DNA of 64,000 nucleotides. Origin: Hymenobacter cyanobacteriorum. Its GTDB lineage: Bacteria > Bacteroidota > Bacteroidia > Cytophagales > Hymenobacteraceae. Below the pieces are notes generated by a model, which had not been told where the DNA came from, searched no databases, and saw only the letters and a program-made list of their open reading frames with translations. The stretch is from assembly GCF_022631375.1 (NCBI RefSeq), contig NZ_JALBGC010000006.1, forward strand, positions 62,001-126,000, in the 5' to 3' direction. A program made the position numbers and the translations under genes. Below are positions 46,911 to 55,655 of the stretch, piece by piece (position 1 is the first letter of the stretch; every line of letters begins with the position of its first letter).

Positions 46911-47189
46911 TTATTGCGGGCTGCTGCTCTGCTCGTGGGAATGGAGCGGTTCTTTGTGGCCGTGCTCGTGCGAGTGATGTAGCGCCGCCTCCTCGGCGTG
47001 TTTTTTGGCATGGGCCGCGAAGCCGTAAGCCGTGTAGCCGTGGTGAGCGGCTTTTTCGTGGTCACCCTTCTTCAGGTGCTCAGCGGCGGCGCGGTGGTTC
47101 TGCAGGGCGTGCTCAAAATAATGGGCGGCCTTCTCATGGGCATCGATGATTTTTTGATGCTCTTCGGGATGGTCTTGCTGAGGCGACAT
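46911..47189 (-). CDS. Histidine-rich cytosolic protein
   Basis: 92 residues from ATG 47189. Helical core (HPEEHQKIIDAHEKAAHYFEHALQNHRAAAEHLKKGDHEKAAHHGYTAYGFAAHAKKHAEEAALHHSH) with about 22 His in total, and a His/Glu tail (HGHKEPLHSHEQSS). No signal peptide. Probably binds Ni, Zn or Cu, or forms a scaffold. The repeated KAAHHG-type pattern is known from His-rich stress proteins of Bacteroidota. Its own transcript. Confidence 0.75.
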   Translation of the reverse strand: MSPQQDHPEEHQKIIDAHEKAAHYFEHALQNHRAAAEHLKKGDHEKAAHHGYTAYGFAAHAKKHAEEAALHHSHEHGHKEPLHSHEQSSSPQ

Positions 47190-47272
47190 GGTACGACAGG
47201 TTGAGGTGAAAAATAACTTTGCAGGGTATACGGCCGGCAATGAATAACGGCTAAGTCAACATGGGTGTCTAG

Positions 47273-47290
47273 ACCGGGATTCTTCCCGGT
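47273..47290. other. Short hairpin downstream of a DUF305-like gene
   Basis: Seven-base perfect stem ACCGGGA (47273-47279) and TCCCGGT (47284-47290). T-rich sequence is on the plus side only, so its role for the minus-strand gene is weak. Confidence 0.3.
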
Positions 47291-47364
47291 TTTAAGACCA
47301 TCCCGAAAAAAACAGACGCACTAGCTTTCCGGCCGGTTGAGCTAGTTGGCCGAAGCTGTATTTT

Positions 47365-48090
47365 TCACTTAGGCTGCTGGGGATGCTGTGCCAGCCACGT
47401 TTGCGCTTGGTTTATTTCCTGCTGCTGGTCAAAAATAACCTGGGAGGCGGCCTGAAGGAGTCCTTTATCCCGTCCGTATTGCAACTCGGCGCGGGCGAGC
47501 TGAATCGAGTTTCGGTGGTGAGGTACGAGAAGAACGGCAAAATCCCGGTCAGTGCTGCCCGTTCCTGCATCCTCGTGGTACTCCCGCATGCCCGGGTTTG
47601 AGGAGCCGGTTCCACCTTCCGCTTGGGTAATGGTGCGGTGGATGGCCGGAGAGAGCCCCTGCGTGGCGGCGCTTAGCAAGCGGGTGAACGGCTCGTTGCC
47701 GGGCGTGTGCGCCGCGAGCTCAGGCGGGCGGGCCTGCAGGCGTTGCATCGCACTATCCAGCCCAAGGAGGAGTCGTTGGTGGGCGTGGTTCATTTCCTCC
47801 GCCATCCCGCGCAGGGAGGGGTCTTGGCCCTGATTTAATTCCAAGGCGGACATCGCCACGGCCGCCCGGTGATTTTCCCGCAGCAGGTGCGCAAAGTACA
47901 GGTCCGGGTCGCCGGTAGGCGGCAGGGCCCGGGAGTTCTGAGCCATGCTGTGCAAGGCCCCCATCATGGTACGGGGGAGCGCCGTGACGCCGGTGCCGTT
48001 GGTTTGGTCCGCTTCACCCGAACAGCTGCCCAGTAGCAGTATGCCCGCAAGCAGCAAGAGTCGGGAAGTGGCAAGAAAGGGAGGAGGCAT
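47365..48090 (-). CDS. DUF305-like lipoprotein, duplicate of 42183-42917
   Basis: 241 residues from ATG 48090, lipobox LLGSCS. Units: LRENHRAAVAMSALELNQGQDPSLRGMAEEMNHAHQRLL and FAVLLVPHHRNSIQLARAELQYGRDKGLLQAASQVIFDQQQEI. Nearly the same arrangement as 42183-42917, including loss of one His in the first unit. Placed before a PAP2 gene, as is the other copy. Confidence 0.85.
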   Translation of the reverse strand: MPPPFLATSRLLLLAGILLLGSCSGEADQTNGTGVTALPRTMMGALHSMAQNSRALPPTGDPDLYFAHLLRENHRAAVAMSALELNQGQDPSLRGMAEEMNHAHQRLLLGLDSAMQRLQARPPELAAHTPGNEPFTRLLSAATQGLSPAIHRTITQAEGGTGSSNPGMREYHEDAGTGSTDRDFAVLLVPHHRNSIQLARAELQYGRDKGLLQAASQVIFDQQQEINQAQTWLAQHPQQPK

Positions 48091-48273
48091 AGACAAAGCA
48101 GGCGCGTGAGAGAGGCTAAAAGGTCCGGGTTCTATCCCACGTGGCGGGTGTTTTGGGTGGAGTGCCAACGGAAAATAATGGCCAGCAGCGACGTCGTTTC
48201 CACTGCCGGGGCGGTTGGGAAGAGCCGTGTAAATAAACGACCCCTGGCCATTGGGCTTTGACAGATAAGCCGC

Positions 48274-49173
48274 TTAACGCGCCCACCGATGCGAGGTTGG
48301 GCGCCAAGTCAGCGTGAGGGCAGCTCCGCCCACTGGGGAATAGCCCGGCGTCAGGCCCACCTCCCCCACGCCCCGCACCAGGGGCTTGCGGCCCCAGCGG
48401 TTGCGGTGGCTCAGGTAAGCCAGGTGGGCCGAGAGAATGCCAAAGCCGGCGCCAGCTACCACGTCGCTCTGCCAGTGCTTGTTGTTTATCATGCGAAAAG
48501 CGGCTACGCTCGTGGCCAGGGTGTACGCCCCGACCCCGTACCATTGGCTTTTATCGCGCAGTTCGGTGTGGACGATGCTGGCGGCCAGAAAGGCCTGCGC
48601 CGCGTGCCCTGACGGGAACGAGAGCCTGTCCGAGCCATCGGGCCGCAGAATGCCCGCCGTGGTTTTTACGGCGTACACCGAGCCGAGCATGATGGCCTCG
48701 GACTTGGCGATGATAAGCAGCAGGTTCAGGCGGTCGTCGCGGGTTTCTACGCCGGCCGTCACCAGGCCGGCCAGCACGGCATAGGGCGCAAACTGCAGAT
48801 AGTCGTCTACCGAATTGCGGTAGGTGCCAAACAGGTGGCGGACGTCGTGCTGCGCGGTGTAACTGGAGTAGAACCCGTTGCCATTGATGGTGCTCACCCC
48901 GTAGCCGATGAGCACGGCCGGCACCAGACTGGCCCGCACCAGCTGGCGCTGCAAGAACGGGGGGCGGGCGGAAGGCACCGTACCGGGCAGCGGACTTTCG
49001 TACTTATGCAGGGTGTCGGTTCGCGCGGGTGCGGGACGGAGCACCTGCGCCCGGAGCAAAGGGGCGGGCACCGCTGCCAACAACCCTATGCTGAGCAACG
49101 CGCTACGGAACCAGGGCCGCCACCCGATGGAAAAAGTCCAGGCGGAACACGGCGCAGAGAAGAGAAAATGCAT
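48274..49173 (-). CDS. Phosphatase PAP2-family protein, second copy
   Basis: 299 residues from ATG 49173. Signal peptide or anchor up to about residue 43, then YAVKTTAGILRPDG (motif one), FPSGHAAQAFLAASIVHTELR (motif two, intact PSGH) and RMINNKHWQSDVVAGAGFGILSAHLAYL (motif three). Unlike the first copy, motif two is canonical. Acts at the inner membrane on lipid phosphate. It ends 184 bp from the DUF305 start. Confidence 0.9.
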   Translation of the reverse strand: MHFLFSAPCSAWTFSIGWRPWFRSALLSIGLLAAVPAPLLRAQVLRPAPARTDTLHKYESPLPGTVPSARPPFLQRQLVRASLVPAVLIGYGVSTINGNGFYSSYTAQHDVRHLFGTYRNSVDDYLQFAPYAVLAGLVTAGVETRDDRLNLLLIIAKSEAIMLGSVYAVKTTAGILRPDGSDRLSFPSGHAAQAFLAASIVHTELRDKSQWYGVGAYTLATSVAAFRMINNKHWQSDVVAGAGFGILSAHLAYLSHRNRWGRKPLVRGVGEVGLTPGYSPVGGAALTLTWRPTSHRWAR

Positions 49174-49211
49174 ACCGATTCGGGGTGATAGTTGCTGCCG
49201 AAGGCAGCTGG

Positions 49212-50198
49212 CTAATAGGTTAGTGCGTGGCCGTGCCAGCCCCGGCGGGCATTCCATTCCAGGGCCGGCGCGGGCAGGTGCACGATGCTGGCCGCGTAGA
49301 ACACCCGCCGCAGCCAGGCGTGCCGGGTGGGCAGGCGGCGCAGGTCCACGTCCAGCGAAAAGTAATACTGGCGGTAGGGACGCAGACCGGCTGCGGCGTT
49401 AGTGCCGTCGTCGTTGTACACCATTTCCTGGCCGCCATAGCCCAGCGCGGGTTGCAGCCAGCGGGGCCACCGGGTATCTTTTTTCAAAAAAGCCCCCACA
49501 TCGGCGCAGAGCCAGTACGTTTGGCCATTGTAGTCTTTGAGCAGCCGTTCGGCCACGGTGCGGCCCAGCACGTTGGGGCGCTGCGCGGCGTAGCCGGTGA
49601 GGCGGAACGAGACTTTGGGCATGAGGCGGATGTCGCGCCAGGCCAGCTGCTGGCCCAGCACCCCGAGCGAGCCCAGCAGGTTGGCACCCAGGTCGCCGGG
49701 CGAAGCGCCGTAGGCCGGGTCGCGGCCGTCGAAGTATTCGATGGGGCTTTGCAGGACGAACCCCACGAAAGAGCCGTACCAGATGGCCTTTTTCTCGCTC
49801 AGGCCGGCCCAGCGCAGCATGTCCACGGCGCCCCGGCTTTCCTGAAACGCGCCCCATAAATGGCCGGCTTTGTCAAGCTGCTGCCACTCGGGCAGGTCGT
49901 TGAACCAGTGCAGCGGCACTTTCTCGCCGGTGTACCAACTGGCCGCCAGCCCCGTGTAGAAGGCGCCGTAGGCCAGCGCGGAGCCGCCTACTACCAGCGG
50001 CAGGCGGCGGCTGATTGCCATGTGCTGGCCGGAATCGAGCCGGACACCGTTGCTGGTAGGCACTGGTGCCGGTGACTGTGCCCGGCCCGCCGCCGCGAAT
50101 AGCAACAGAACCAGCAGCCCCGCCGCCCGGATGCCGTGGGCCCAGCAATCAATATTCCTGGCAACGAAGGACGCGGCCCTAATACAGCACGCCGTCAT
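49212..50198 (-). CDS. DUF2279 exported membrane-associated protein
   Basis: 328 residues; a later Met may be the true start, since residues 21-40 form the signal peptide (AAGLLVLLLFAAAGRAQ). Core: LAASWYTGEKVPLHWFNDLPEWQQLDKAGHLWGAFQESRGAVDMLRWAGLSEKKAIWYGSFVGFVLQSPIEYFDG, typical of DUF2279 (YfiM-like). Function unknown. It starts 20 bp inside the bestrophin gene, implying coupling. Confidence 0.85.
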   Translation of the reverse strand: MTACCIRAASFVARNIDCWAHGIRAAGLLVLLLFAAAGRAQSPAPVPTSNGVRLDSGQHMAISRRLPLVVGGSALAYGAFYTGLAASWYTGEKVPLHWFNDLPEWQQLDKAGHLWGAFQESRGAVDMLRWAGLSEKKAIWYGSFVGFVLQSPIEYFDGRDPAYGASPGDLGANLLGSLGVLGQQLAWRDIRLMPKVSFRLTGYAAQRPNVLGRTVAERLLKDYNGQTYWLCADVGAFLKKDTRWPRWLQPALGYGGQEMVYNDDGTNAAAGLRPYRQYYFSLDVDLRRLPTRHAWLRRVFYAASIVHLPAPALEWNARRGWHGHALTY

Positions 50199-51114
50199 GC
50201 GGTTGCATAGGGGTGGGCAGCTCGGTTTCGCCCAGCATCTGGCGCAGGTCGATTTCGATGGTGCGGCACAAGGCCGTCATGGGCACGTCGTTCATCTTGT
50301 TTTCAAACGGGTTTTCGCTGATGTGACCCACCAGCTCGATGGTGACGAACACCCAGGAGACGAGCACCGCAAAAGGCACCGTGAGCCAGTAATGGCCGTG
50401 GCCCAGCTTCTCAAATTCTCCTTGGATGCCCAGGGGCAGCAGCGCGATGAACAGCCACACGAATACTACGCTGGAAAAGGCGTACTGGCGCGGGAAGGGC
50501 GTATTCTTGATGCGCTCGGTGCCGCCCTGCAGGTTGGTCAGCTCGCGCAGGTCTTCGAGCAGGGTGCGGCGCTGGAGGTCATCAAACAGGCCGTCGGCTT
50601 CCTGCAGGGCCTGGCTTTGGCGCAGCAGCAGCTGGGCGGGCGCGTTCACCGTGGTACGCAGGTAGTCAGATTCGGTCGGGTCCAGGAAGGGGGCCACGTC
50701 CTCGTCCCAGCGCTGGGGCTGGCGGCGCAGGTGCAGGCGCAGGGCATTCACCCAGGCAATCTGCCGGTACACCAGTTGGCGCTGGGCATTGCGTTGCGCG
50801 GGCGTGAGGGCGTTGCGCGTGGGCTGGGTATTGGCCAGCACCAGCATGGTCCAGTTGCGGCTGCGGTTCACGATGCCGCCCCACAGCTGGCGGGCCTCGT
50901 TGAAACGGTTATAAGAGCTGCTGTTTTTGAAGCCGACGTAGAACGAAACCGCCACCCCGAGGATGCTCACCAGTTGCCAGGGAATGTCCAGCCACGTCAT
51001 GCCCAGCGGGCCGTGCAGGATGGCCAGCGTCAAATCATAAACGAAAAATATCAGCAGGTCTTTCCAGGAGTAGCCCCATATAACGCGCCAGTGAATGTGC
51101 TTTTGAACGTACAT
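50179..51114 (-). CDS. Bestrophin-family ion channel
   Basis: 311 residues from ATG 51114. Pattern KNSSSYNRFNEARQLWGGIVNRSRNW and FPRQYAFSSVVFVWLFIALLPLG, with GHISENPFENKMNDVPMTALCRTIEIDLRQML at the C-terminus, the bestrophin signature. Bacterial homologues form pentameric cation- or anion-selective channels in the membrane. The precise ion is unknown. The longer ORF start is rejected: it lies in the DUF1345 gene region. Confidence 0.92.
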   Translation of the reverse strand: MYVQKHIHWRVIWGYSWKDLLIFFVYDLTLAILHGPLGMTWLDIPWQLVSILGVAVSFYVGFKNSSSYNRFNEARQLWGGIVNRSRNWTMLVLANTQPTRNALTPAQRNAQRQLVYRQIAWVNALRLHLRRQPQRWDEDVAPFLDPTESDYLRTTVNAPAQLLLRQSQALQEADGLFDDLQRRTLLEDLRELTNLQGGTERIKNTPFPRQYAFSSVVFVWLFIALLPLGIQGEFEKLGHGHYWLTVPFAVLVSWVFVTIELVGHISENPFENKMNDVPMTALCRTIEIDLRQMLGETELPTPMQPHDGVLY

Positions 51115-51145
51115 GCAAAAAATACAGATTTGAGTAAAAGAAGAA

Positions 51146-51844
51146 TTAGAGCAGGCCCGCCACCAGGTTGATGGTGAGGGCGACCACGCTGGTGTTGAAG
51201 GCAAAGGCCAGCAGGCCGTGCAACATGACCAGCTGCCGCATGTGCGTAGAGGAAATCGCCACGTCCGCCGTCTGGGCCGTCATGCCCACCACGAAGGCGA
51301 AGTAGGCAAAGTCCCAGTAGTTGGCGGGCGGGCCACCGGGGAAGTCGAGCCCGCCCAAATTGTCGGGCGGCACCGTCGCCAGGTTCTCGCTGTAGTACTG
51401 GTGGGCATAGCGCAGGGCAAACACCGCGTGCAACTGCAGCCAGGCCCCGACGACGGCCCCAATGGAGAGCAGCACGTGCACGGTTACTTCACTGCCACGC
51501 ATTTTTGCTAGGCCCGACAAGAGCGCGACCACTGCCATTAACGAGGCACTGCTCGCCACCAGCACAGCGATGAAAGCCCAGGTCCGGCCCGGGTCCTGCC
51601 GGGTGGCCATGCGGCGGATGTGGGCGGTATCGGCGTTTCGGGTGCCGGCCCAGATAAGGGCCAGGCTACTCAGGCAAAACACGTCCCAGGCGGCAACCAG
51701 TCGGGTGGTCGGCAGTAGAGTGCCCGGCAGCAGCAGCCAGGTGATTCCGCCCACGGCGACGGCCAACAACAGGCGCTGCCGGGCGTTGAGGTTGAGCAGG
51801 TGTAGCTGCAGGTGGCGGTGCGAGAAGAATTGCGCGATGGCCAT
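51146..51844 (-). CDS. DUF1345 membrane protein
   Basis: 232 residues, seven helices. RLLLAVAVGGITWLLLPG, LRYAHQYYSENL, then FPGGPPANYWDFAYFAFVVGMTAQTADVAISSTHMRQLVMLHGLLAFAFNTSVVALTINL match DUF1345, a probable transporter or channel family. It precedes bestrophin by 31 bp on the same strand. Confidence 0.9.
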   Translation of the reverse strand: MAIAQFFSHRHLQLHLLNLNARQRLLLAVAVGGITWLLLPGTLLPTTRLVAAWDVFCLSSLALIWAGTRNADTAHIRRMATRQDPGRTWAFIAVLVASSASLMAVVALLSGLAKMRGSEVTVHVLLSIGAVVGAWLQLHAVFALRYAHQYYSENLATVPPDNLGGLDFPGGPPANYWDFAYFAFVVGMTAQTADVAISSTHMRQLVMLHGLLAFAFNTSVVALTINLVAGLL

Positions 51845-51903
51845 GCAAGAAGAGTATAGCGTGATTAGGGAAAAAGATGAGAGTCGAGCGGGTGCCTAAT
51901 CAC

Positions 51904-53103
51904 CTAATAGTTAATGTGCACGCCGTAGCTCTCGTCTGTGAGCACCTCTTTCCACTGGGCAATGAGCTTGCGGTACGCCACCCCAGCGGGGCGAATTTGG
52001 CGGTTGAGGTCGTAGAGCCCCAGGGGATTCACGCGGCCATTGTTTTCGCGCAGGGCGGTGTCCCAGTCCACCTGGTCGAGCAGCGAGTACCACGTGAAGC
52101 CGACAATCGGAATGCCGTCCTGCTTGAGGCGGTAGGCGTTTGCCCACTGGCGCCAGAGCCAGTTCACGGCATCGGGCTCCCAGAGATTGGTTTCCGTGTG
52201 CATGAGCGGCATGCGGTAGCGGGCAAAGTACTGGCGGGCGATGACGTAATAGCCGAACACGTCCCCGGCCGGGTAGGTATTGCCGTCTTCGCTCACCAGG
52301 TGCTCGTTGGTGCGGTAGTAGTCCGTGCCCATGATGCACTTGGCCTTGATGTTCTGGTCCAGGAACCAGTGATATTCTTCGTCCGTCATGCCGTTCTGCA
52401 GCAGGAATTCGTACATGGCCACGCTCAACGGGTAGCCGTAGGTCAGGTCCAGGCTCAGAAAGCGTTTCTGATTGAGAAAGTTGGCCAGCTTTCGTGCCCC
52501 CGGCGTTTCCGGGTGGAAATACTCGGCTGATTCGCTCTGAATGAAGGTGGCCCCGGGCTGCACGGCCAGAATGGCCTGCATGGCCAGCACGTTGGCCCGG
52601 CACAGGTGCTTGAGTGCCGTGACAAACGTCTGGTCGCTGGCCAGGCACTCGTTCCACCAGCCGTACTGGGCCGAGAACATGGCCGTGACGAAAATCTCGT
52701 TGATGGGCGTGTAAAACTGCAGGTCGGGAAACCGCGCGGCAAACGCCTGGGCATAGGCGGCGAAGTGTTCCGGGAAGGCCGGGTTCTGGAAGCTGCCCAG
52801 CCAGTCGGGCAGCCCAAAATGCAGCAAGTCCACGATGGGGGTGATGCCGAGTTCCCGCAGGTAGCCGAATACCTGGTCGGTGAAGTCCCAGTTGTACTGC
52901 CCGGGGCCGGTGTGCACGCGGTAGTAGGGCGGGCCATAGCGCAGAAATTCGATGCCCAGCCCTTTCACCAGGTCAAAGTCTTCGCGCCAGCGCTCGTAAT
53001 GGCCGGTTTTTTCCAACTCGTCTACCCGGTGGGTAGTGCCGTCGGGCAGCCGGATGGTGGGGTAGCTGTTTTCGATGCCGGTGGCAAACATGAAAGCACT
53101 CAT
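51904..53103 (-). CDS. Family-1-like glycosyl hydrolase
   Basis: 399 residues without a signal peptide. A TIM-barrel pattern: FLRYGPPYYRVHTGPGQYNWDF, YLRELGITPIVDLLHFGLPDWLGSF, QFYTPINEIF (acid/base Glu) and MPLMHTETNLWEP (nucleophile Glu). Close to GH1 and related GH5-like clan A. GH1 members are usually 440-480 residues, so this is short and may belong to a divergent subgroup. Substrate unknown. Unusual among metal and envelope genes; the start is close to a free 180-bp gap. Confidence 0.8.
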   Translation of the reverse strand: MSAFMFATGIENSYPTIRLPDGTTHRVDELEKTGHYERWREDFDLVKGLGIEFLRYGPPYYRVHTGPGQYNWDFTDQVFGYLRELGITPIVDLLHFGLPDWLGSFQNPAFPEHFAAYAQAFAARFPDLQFYTPINEIFVTAMFSAQYGWWNECLASDQTFVTALKHLCRANVLAMQAILAVQPGATFIQSESAEYFHPETPGARKLANFLNQKRFLSLDLTYGYPLSVAMYEFLLQNGMTDEEYHWFLDQNIKAKCIMGTDYYRTNEHLVSEDGNTYPAGDVFGYYVIARQYFARYRMPLMHTETNLWEPDAVNWLWRQWANAYRLKQDGIPIVGFTWYSLLDQVDWDTALRENNGRVNPLGLYDLNRQIRPAGVAYRKLIAQWKEVLTDESYGVHINY

Positions 53104-53282
53104 CGTAACGGGGGAGGGAGGTGTGGTAAAGTGCTGAAAAGAAAAATTTTAAAGAAAGCGCTGCCAGCGGGCGCCGGCATTGGACAAAGGCCCCACTTAG
53201 CGGGCTGGGCTTGCTGCCCGGTCCAGCCGTCGGGGGCATGAGACTGTTCCTGGCCTTGGCGTTGTGCTCACCGTTGGTTTCC

Positions 53283-54005
53283 TTAGGAACGAGGGCGGTG
53301 CCGCTGCTGCCAGAATTGCAGTTGGCGAATAAAGGGCTGGGCGCGCCGCTGCATCCCAGCGGCTGCCGCCTTCAGTTCCGGAGCACTGCCAAGTTCTTCT
53401 GCCGCGCGGGCGGTTTCCAGGGCGGCGCGCTGCTGCAGCAGCAGCAGGGTGGCAAAGTCCGCGTCGGTGTCGCCGGTGCCGTCGTCCTGGTGGCTCTGCA
53501 TCATGCCCAAGTTGGGGGCTTGCCGCTGCCGGCCGGCTGCTTCCACCCGGGTCGCCTCTTCTACCTTTACCAACTGGGCTACTGTGGACCGTAGGCGCTG
53601 CCCAAACGCGGAATCGGCCGCACCGGGCTTAAGGCGCACGGCCAGCGCTTCGGCCTCGGGAAGTTGCTGCTGCTGGTCTTGGGCAAAGGCTGCTGCCCAA
53701 CGCAGCAACGTGGAGTCGCGTCCCCGATGAGCTTCTGCGGCCGTGAGCGCCAGGGCCCCGCGGTGATACAGCACCAGCTGCCGCGCGGCCTCCTGGTCCG
53801 GGGAAAGAGCCGGCCGCGCGGCGGCCAGCTGCTGGGTCGTGGCGTGAAAAGTTGTGAGCAGGCCCGCCTGCGCATCCTTGTCCACGGTGAGCGAGGGCGT
53901 ATCCTCGTGCTGGTCGGCGGTCTTGGCGTCCGGTGAGCAGCCACTGCTGAAGGGCAGCAACGGCAGGATGAGCAGCAGCGAAAGAAGGCGGGGAGTAGTT
54001 GGCAT
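53283..54005 (-). CDS. DUF305-like divergent lipoprotein
   Basis: 240 residues, lipobox SSGCSP. Units LVLYHRGALALTAAEAHRGRDSTLLRWAAAFAQDQQQQL and FATLLLLQQRAALETARAAEELGSAPELKAAAAGMQRRA are DUF305-like but lack the His pair in the second unit (LLQQ). Between them SHQDDGTGDTDADF is close to the linker of the 47365 protein (HEDAGTGSTDRDF). So it is a degraded copy, with possible loss of metal binding. Confidence 0.7.
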   Translation of the reverse strand: MPTTPRLLSLLLILPLLPFSSGCSPDAKTADQHEDTPSLTVDKDAQAGLLTTFHATTQQLAAARPALSPDQEAARQLVLYHRGALALTAAEAHRGRDSTLLRWAAAFAQDQQQQLPEAEALAVRLKPGAADSAFGQRLRSTVAQLVKVEEATRVEAAGRQRQAPNLGMMQSHQDDGTGDTDADFATLLLLQQRAALETARAAEELGSAPELKAAAAGMQRRAQPFIRQLQFWQQRHRPRS

Positions 54006-54080
54006 GAAGGCAGCGAGGGAAAAGATGCAGCGATAAATAGTAGGGAAAAGCGGGCAGCCAGGAAAACTCCGCGCCAGGCG

Positions 54081-54524
54081 CTAGCGGTGGGCGGCAGGCG
54101 AGGCCACCCGCGTACGCCTGCTCACCTGGTAAGCCGTGGCCGTGGCGGGCGCCGCCAGGAAGGCAGGCAATTGCTGCTGGTACGCCAGTTCATAAGGCTG
54201 TTGTTTGTGGGCGGCCAGGGCGGCTTCACTGGCCCACTCCCCGATGAGCAGAAAGGTGCCGGGCGTTTCGGTGCTCTCGTAAAGGCCAAGGTCCAGACAG
54301 CCGGTTTCGCTTCGCGCCAAATTGTTAAGGGTGGTGGTAGCGGTGAGAAAGGCGTCCCGGCTCTCGGGGCGGATGGGCAGCTTTTCCGTGTACAGCACCA
54401 GCGTGGTCCCGCCGGCCTCGTCGCGGTGAAGGAGCCCGGTATTACGCCGAATCTGCCCCACTGCCCGCGTAGTTGAAAGCGCGAGCAGAACAATCAGCAC
54501 CAGGGAGGAAAAGTTGTTTTTCAT
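54081..54524 (-). CDS. Exported antibiotic-biosynthesis-monooxygenase-like protein
   Basis: 147 residues with a signal peptide ending TRAVGQ. Ferredoxin-like ABM fold: LVLYTEKLPIRPESRDAFLTATTTLNNLARSETGCLDLGLYESTETPGTFLLIGEWASEAALAAHKQQ. In the cytosol such domains oxidise quinols; the signal peptide is unusual. The role here is unknown. Confidence 0.8.
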   Translation of the reverse strand: MKNNFSSLVLIVLLALSTTRAVGQIRRNTGLLHRDEAGGTTLVLYTEKLPIRPESRDAFLTATTTLNNLARSETGCLDLGLYESTETPGTFLLIGEWASEAALAAHKQQPYELAYQQQLPAFLAAPATATAYQVSRRTRVASPAAHR

Positions 54525-54556
54525 GGAGTAGGAACGGCCATAAACCGATTTAAGCG

Positions 54557-54826
54557 TTAACTTCCGATGGTGGTGCGCACGATGTTGCTGTGCCCTTCGT
54601 AGGCATCCTGCTGGTTGAAGTGCTGCACGTGGTACTCGACGGTCGTACCGGGCGGAAACGCGTGCGTATCCACGAAAGGCGAGCGGGCGTTGACGGCCAC
54701 TTGTTCCCAGGCCGCGCCTTCGCTGGCTACGCGGCGGTACACGTGGACTTTTTCCAGCATTTCCTTGGAAAAGGCAATGTGGCGGCCTGCGGGCGTGAGG
54801 GTGAGCTCTATTTTAATGGCATGCAT
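54557..54826 (-). CDS. Hypothetical 89-aa protein
   Basis: ATG 54826. IKIELTLTPAGRHIAFSKEMLEKVHVYRRVASEGAAWEQVAVNARSPFVDTHAFPPGTTVEYHVQHFNQQD, then ends GHSNIVRTTIG. Looks like a single fibronectin-like sandwich. No signal peptide. Common as a small cytosolic unknown in Hymenobacter (impression). Confidence 0.55.
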   Translation of the reverse strand: MHAIKIELTLTPAGRHIAFSKEMLEKVHVYRRVASEGAAWEQVAVNARSPFVDTHAFPPGTTVEYHVQHFNQQDAYEGHSNIVRTTIGS

Positions 54827-54867
54827 AGGACTTGAGGAAAAGCCAGGGTTTGTATGATAAAGAGGAG

Positions 54868-55599
54868 CTAGCGGCTCCGACGGGGGGCATCGGGTAGGCT
54901 CACGCCCACACTTAGCAGATAGTGCGAGAACTGGTTGGGCGTACCAAAGGGCACGGTGCCGTACCACTGGCGGTACTGGCCCCGCATGGTGAGCCAGGGA
55001 GCGTTTTTGCCCTTAAGTTTATAAGTAGCCGAAAGGCCGACTTCGGTGAGGGGGGAAGCGGCCGTTTCCAGCAGCTTGGACTCGGTACAACCGCAGCTGC
55101 GGTATGTGCTGCTCTGCGAGGGCACTTGCTGGTTCCTGTCGCGCAGGTTAAGCCACCCGACGCCCGCGCCGCCCAGCACTGCCACGCGCCAACGAGGCTG
55201 GTCAAGCAGCAGCAGCGAATTGCTCCAGGTGGCGCTGAACATCTGCAGCGACGGACGAACGGATTCGCCGTAGTGGGCGACGGGCAATGCTCCGGCGGGC
55301 ATTTGGCCGGTGAGCGTAGCGCGCAGCCCACTGCCCCAGCGCGGGGTCAGGTAGTAGGACCCTTCCAGGTCGAGGCCCGCAAAGGGGGTGCCGCGGCGGT
55401 CCCGCAGGCCCAGCACCCCGATGTAAGCGCCGAACCGACTGGGCTGAAACGGTTTTTGAACCGCGCACGAGTCCTTGCTGCTCCGGAACGCGTGATGCGC
55501 GGTAAATACCGGCGCGTGGCTGTGGCACTGGGCTTGCGCTGAGAAAGTGCTGAACCAGCACCCACAGATTGCCGGAAGCAGAAAAGATTTGGGTTTCAT
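54868..55599 (-). CDS. Outer-membrane-beta-barrel-like exported protein
   Basis: 243 residues from ATG 55599, signal peptide ending FSAQAQ. The strand pattern (FGAYIGVLGLRDRRGTPFAGLDLEGSYYLTPRWGSGLRATLTG, RWRVAVLGGAGVGWLNL, EVGLSATYKLKG, LLSVGVSL) fits an eight-strand barrel. A short His-containing part (CHSHAPVFTAHH) begins the mature protein. Function unknown. Confidence 0.65.
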   Translation of the reverse strand: MKPKSFLLPAICGCWFSTFSAQAQCHSHAPVFTAHHAFRSSKDSCAVQKPFQPSRFGAYIGVLGLRDRRGTPFAGLDLEGSYYLTPRWGSGLRATLTGQMPAGALPVAHYGESVRPSLQMFSATWSNSLLLLDQPRWRVAVLGGAGVGWLNLRDRNQQVPSQSSTYRSCGCTESKLLETAASPLTEVGLSATYKLKGKNAPWLTMRGQYRQWYGTVPFGTPNQFSHYLLSVGVSLPDAPRRSR

Positions 55600-55655
55600 G
55601 GCTAAAAGGAAAGGAGTGATAAAAGACACCGACGAGGCCCTGAACTGCCCTCACT

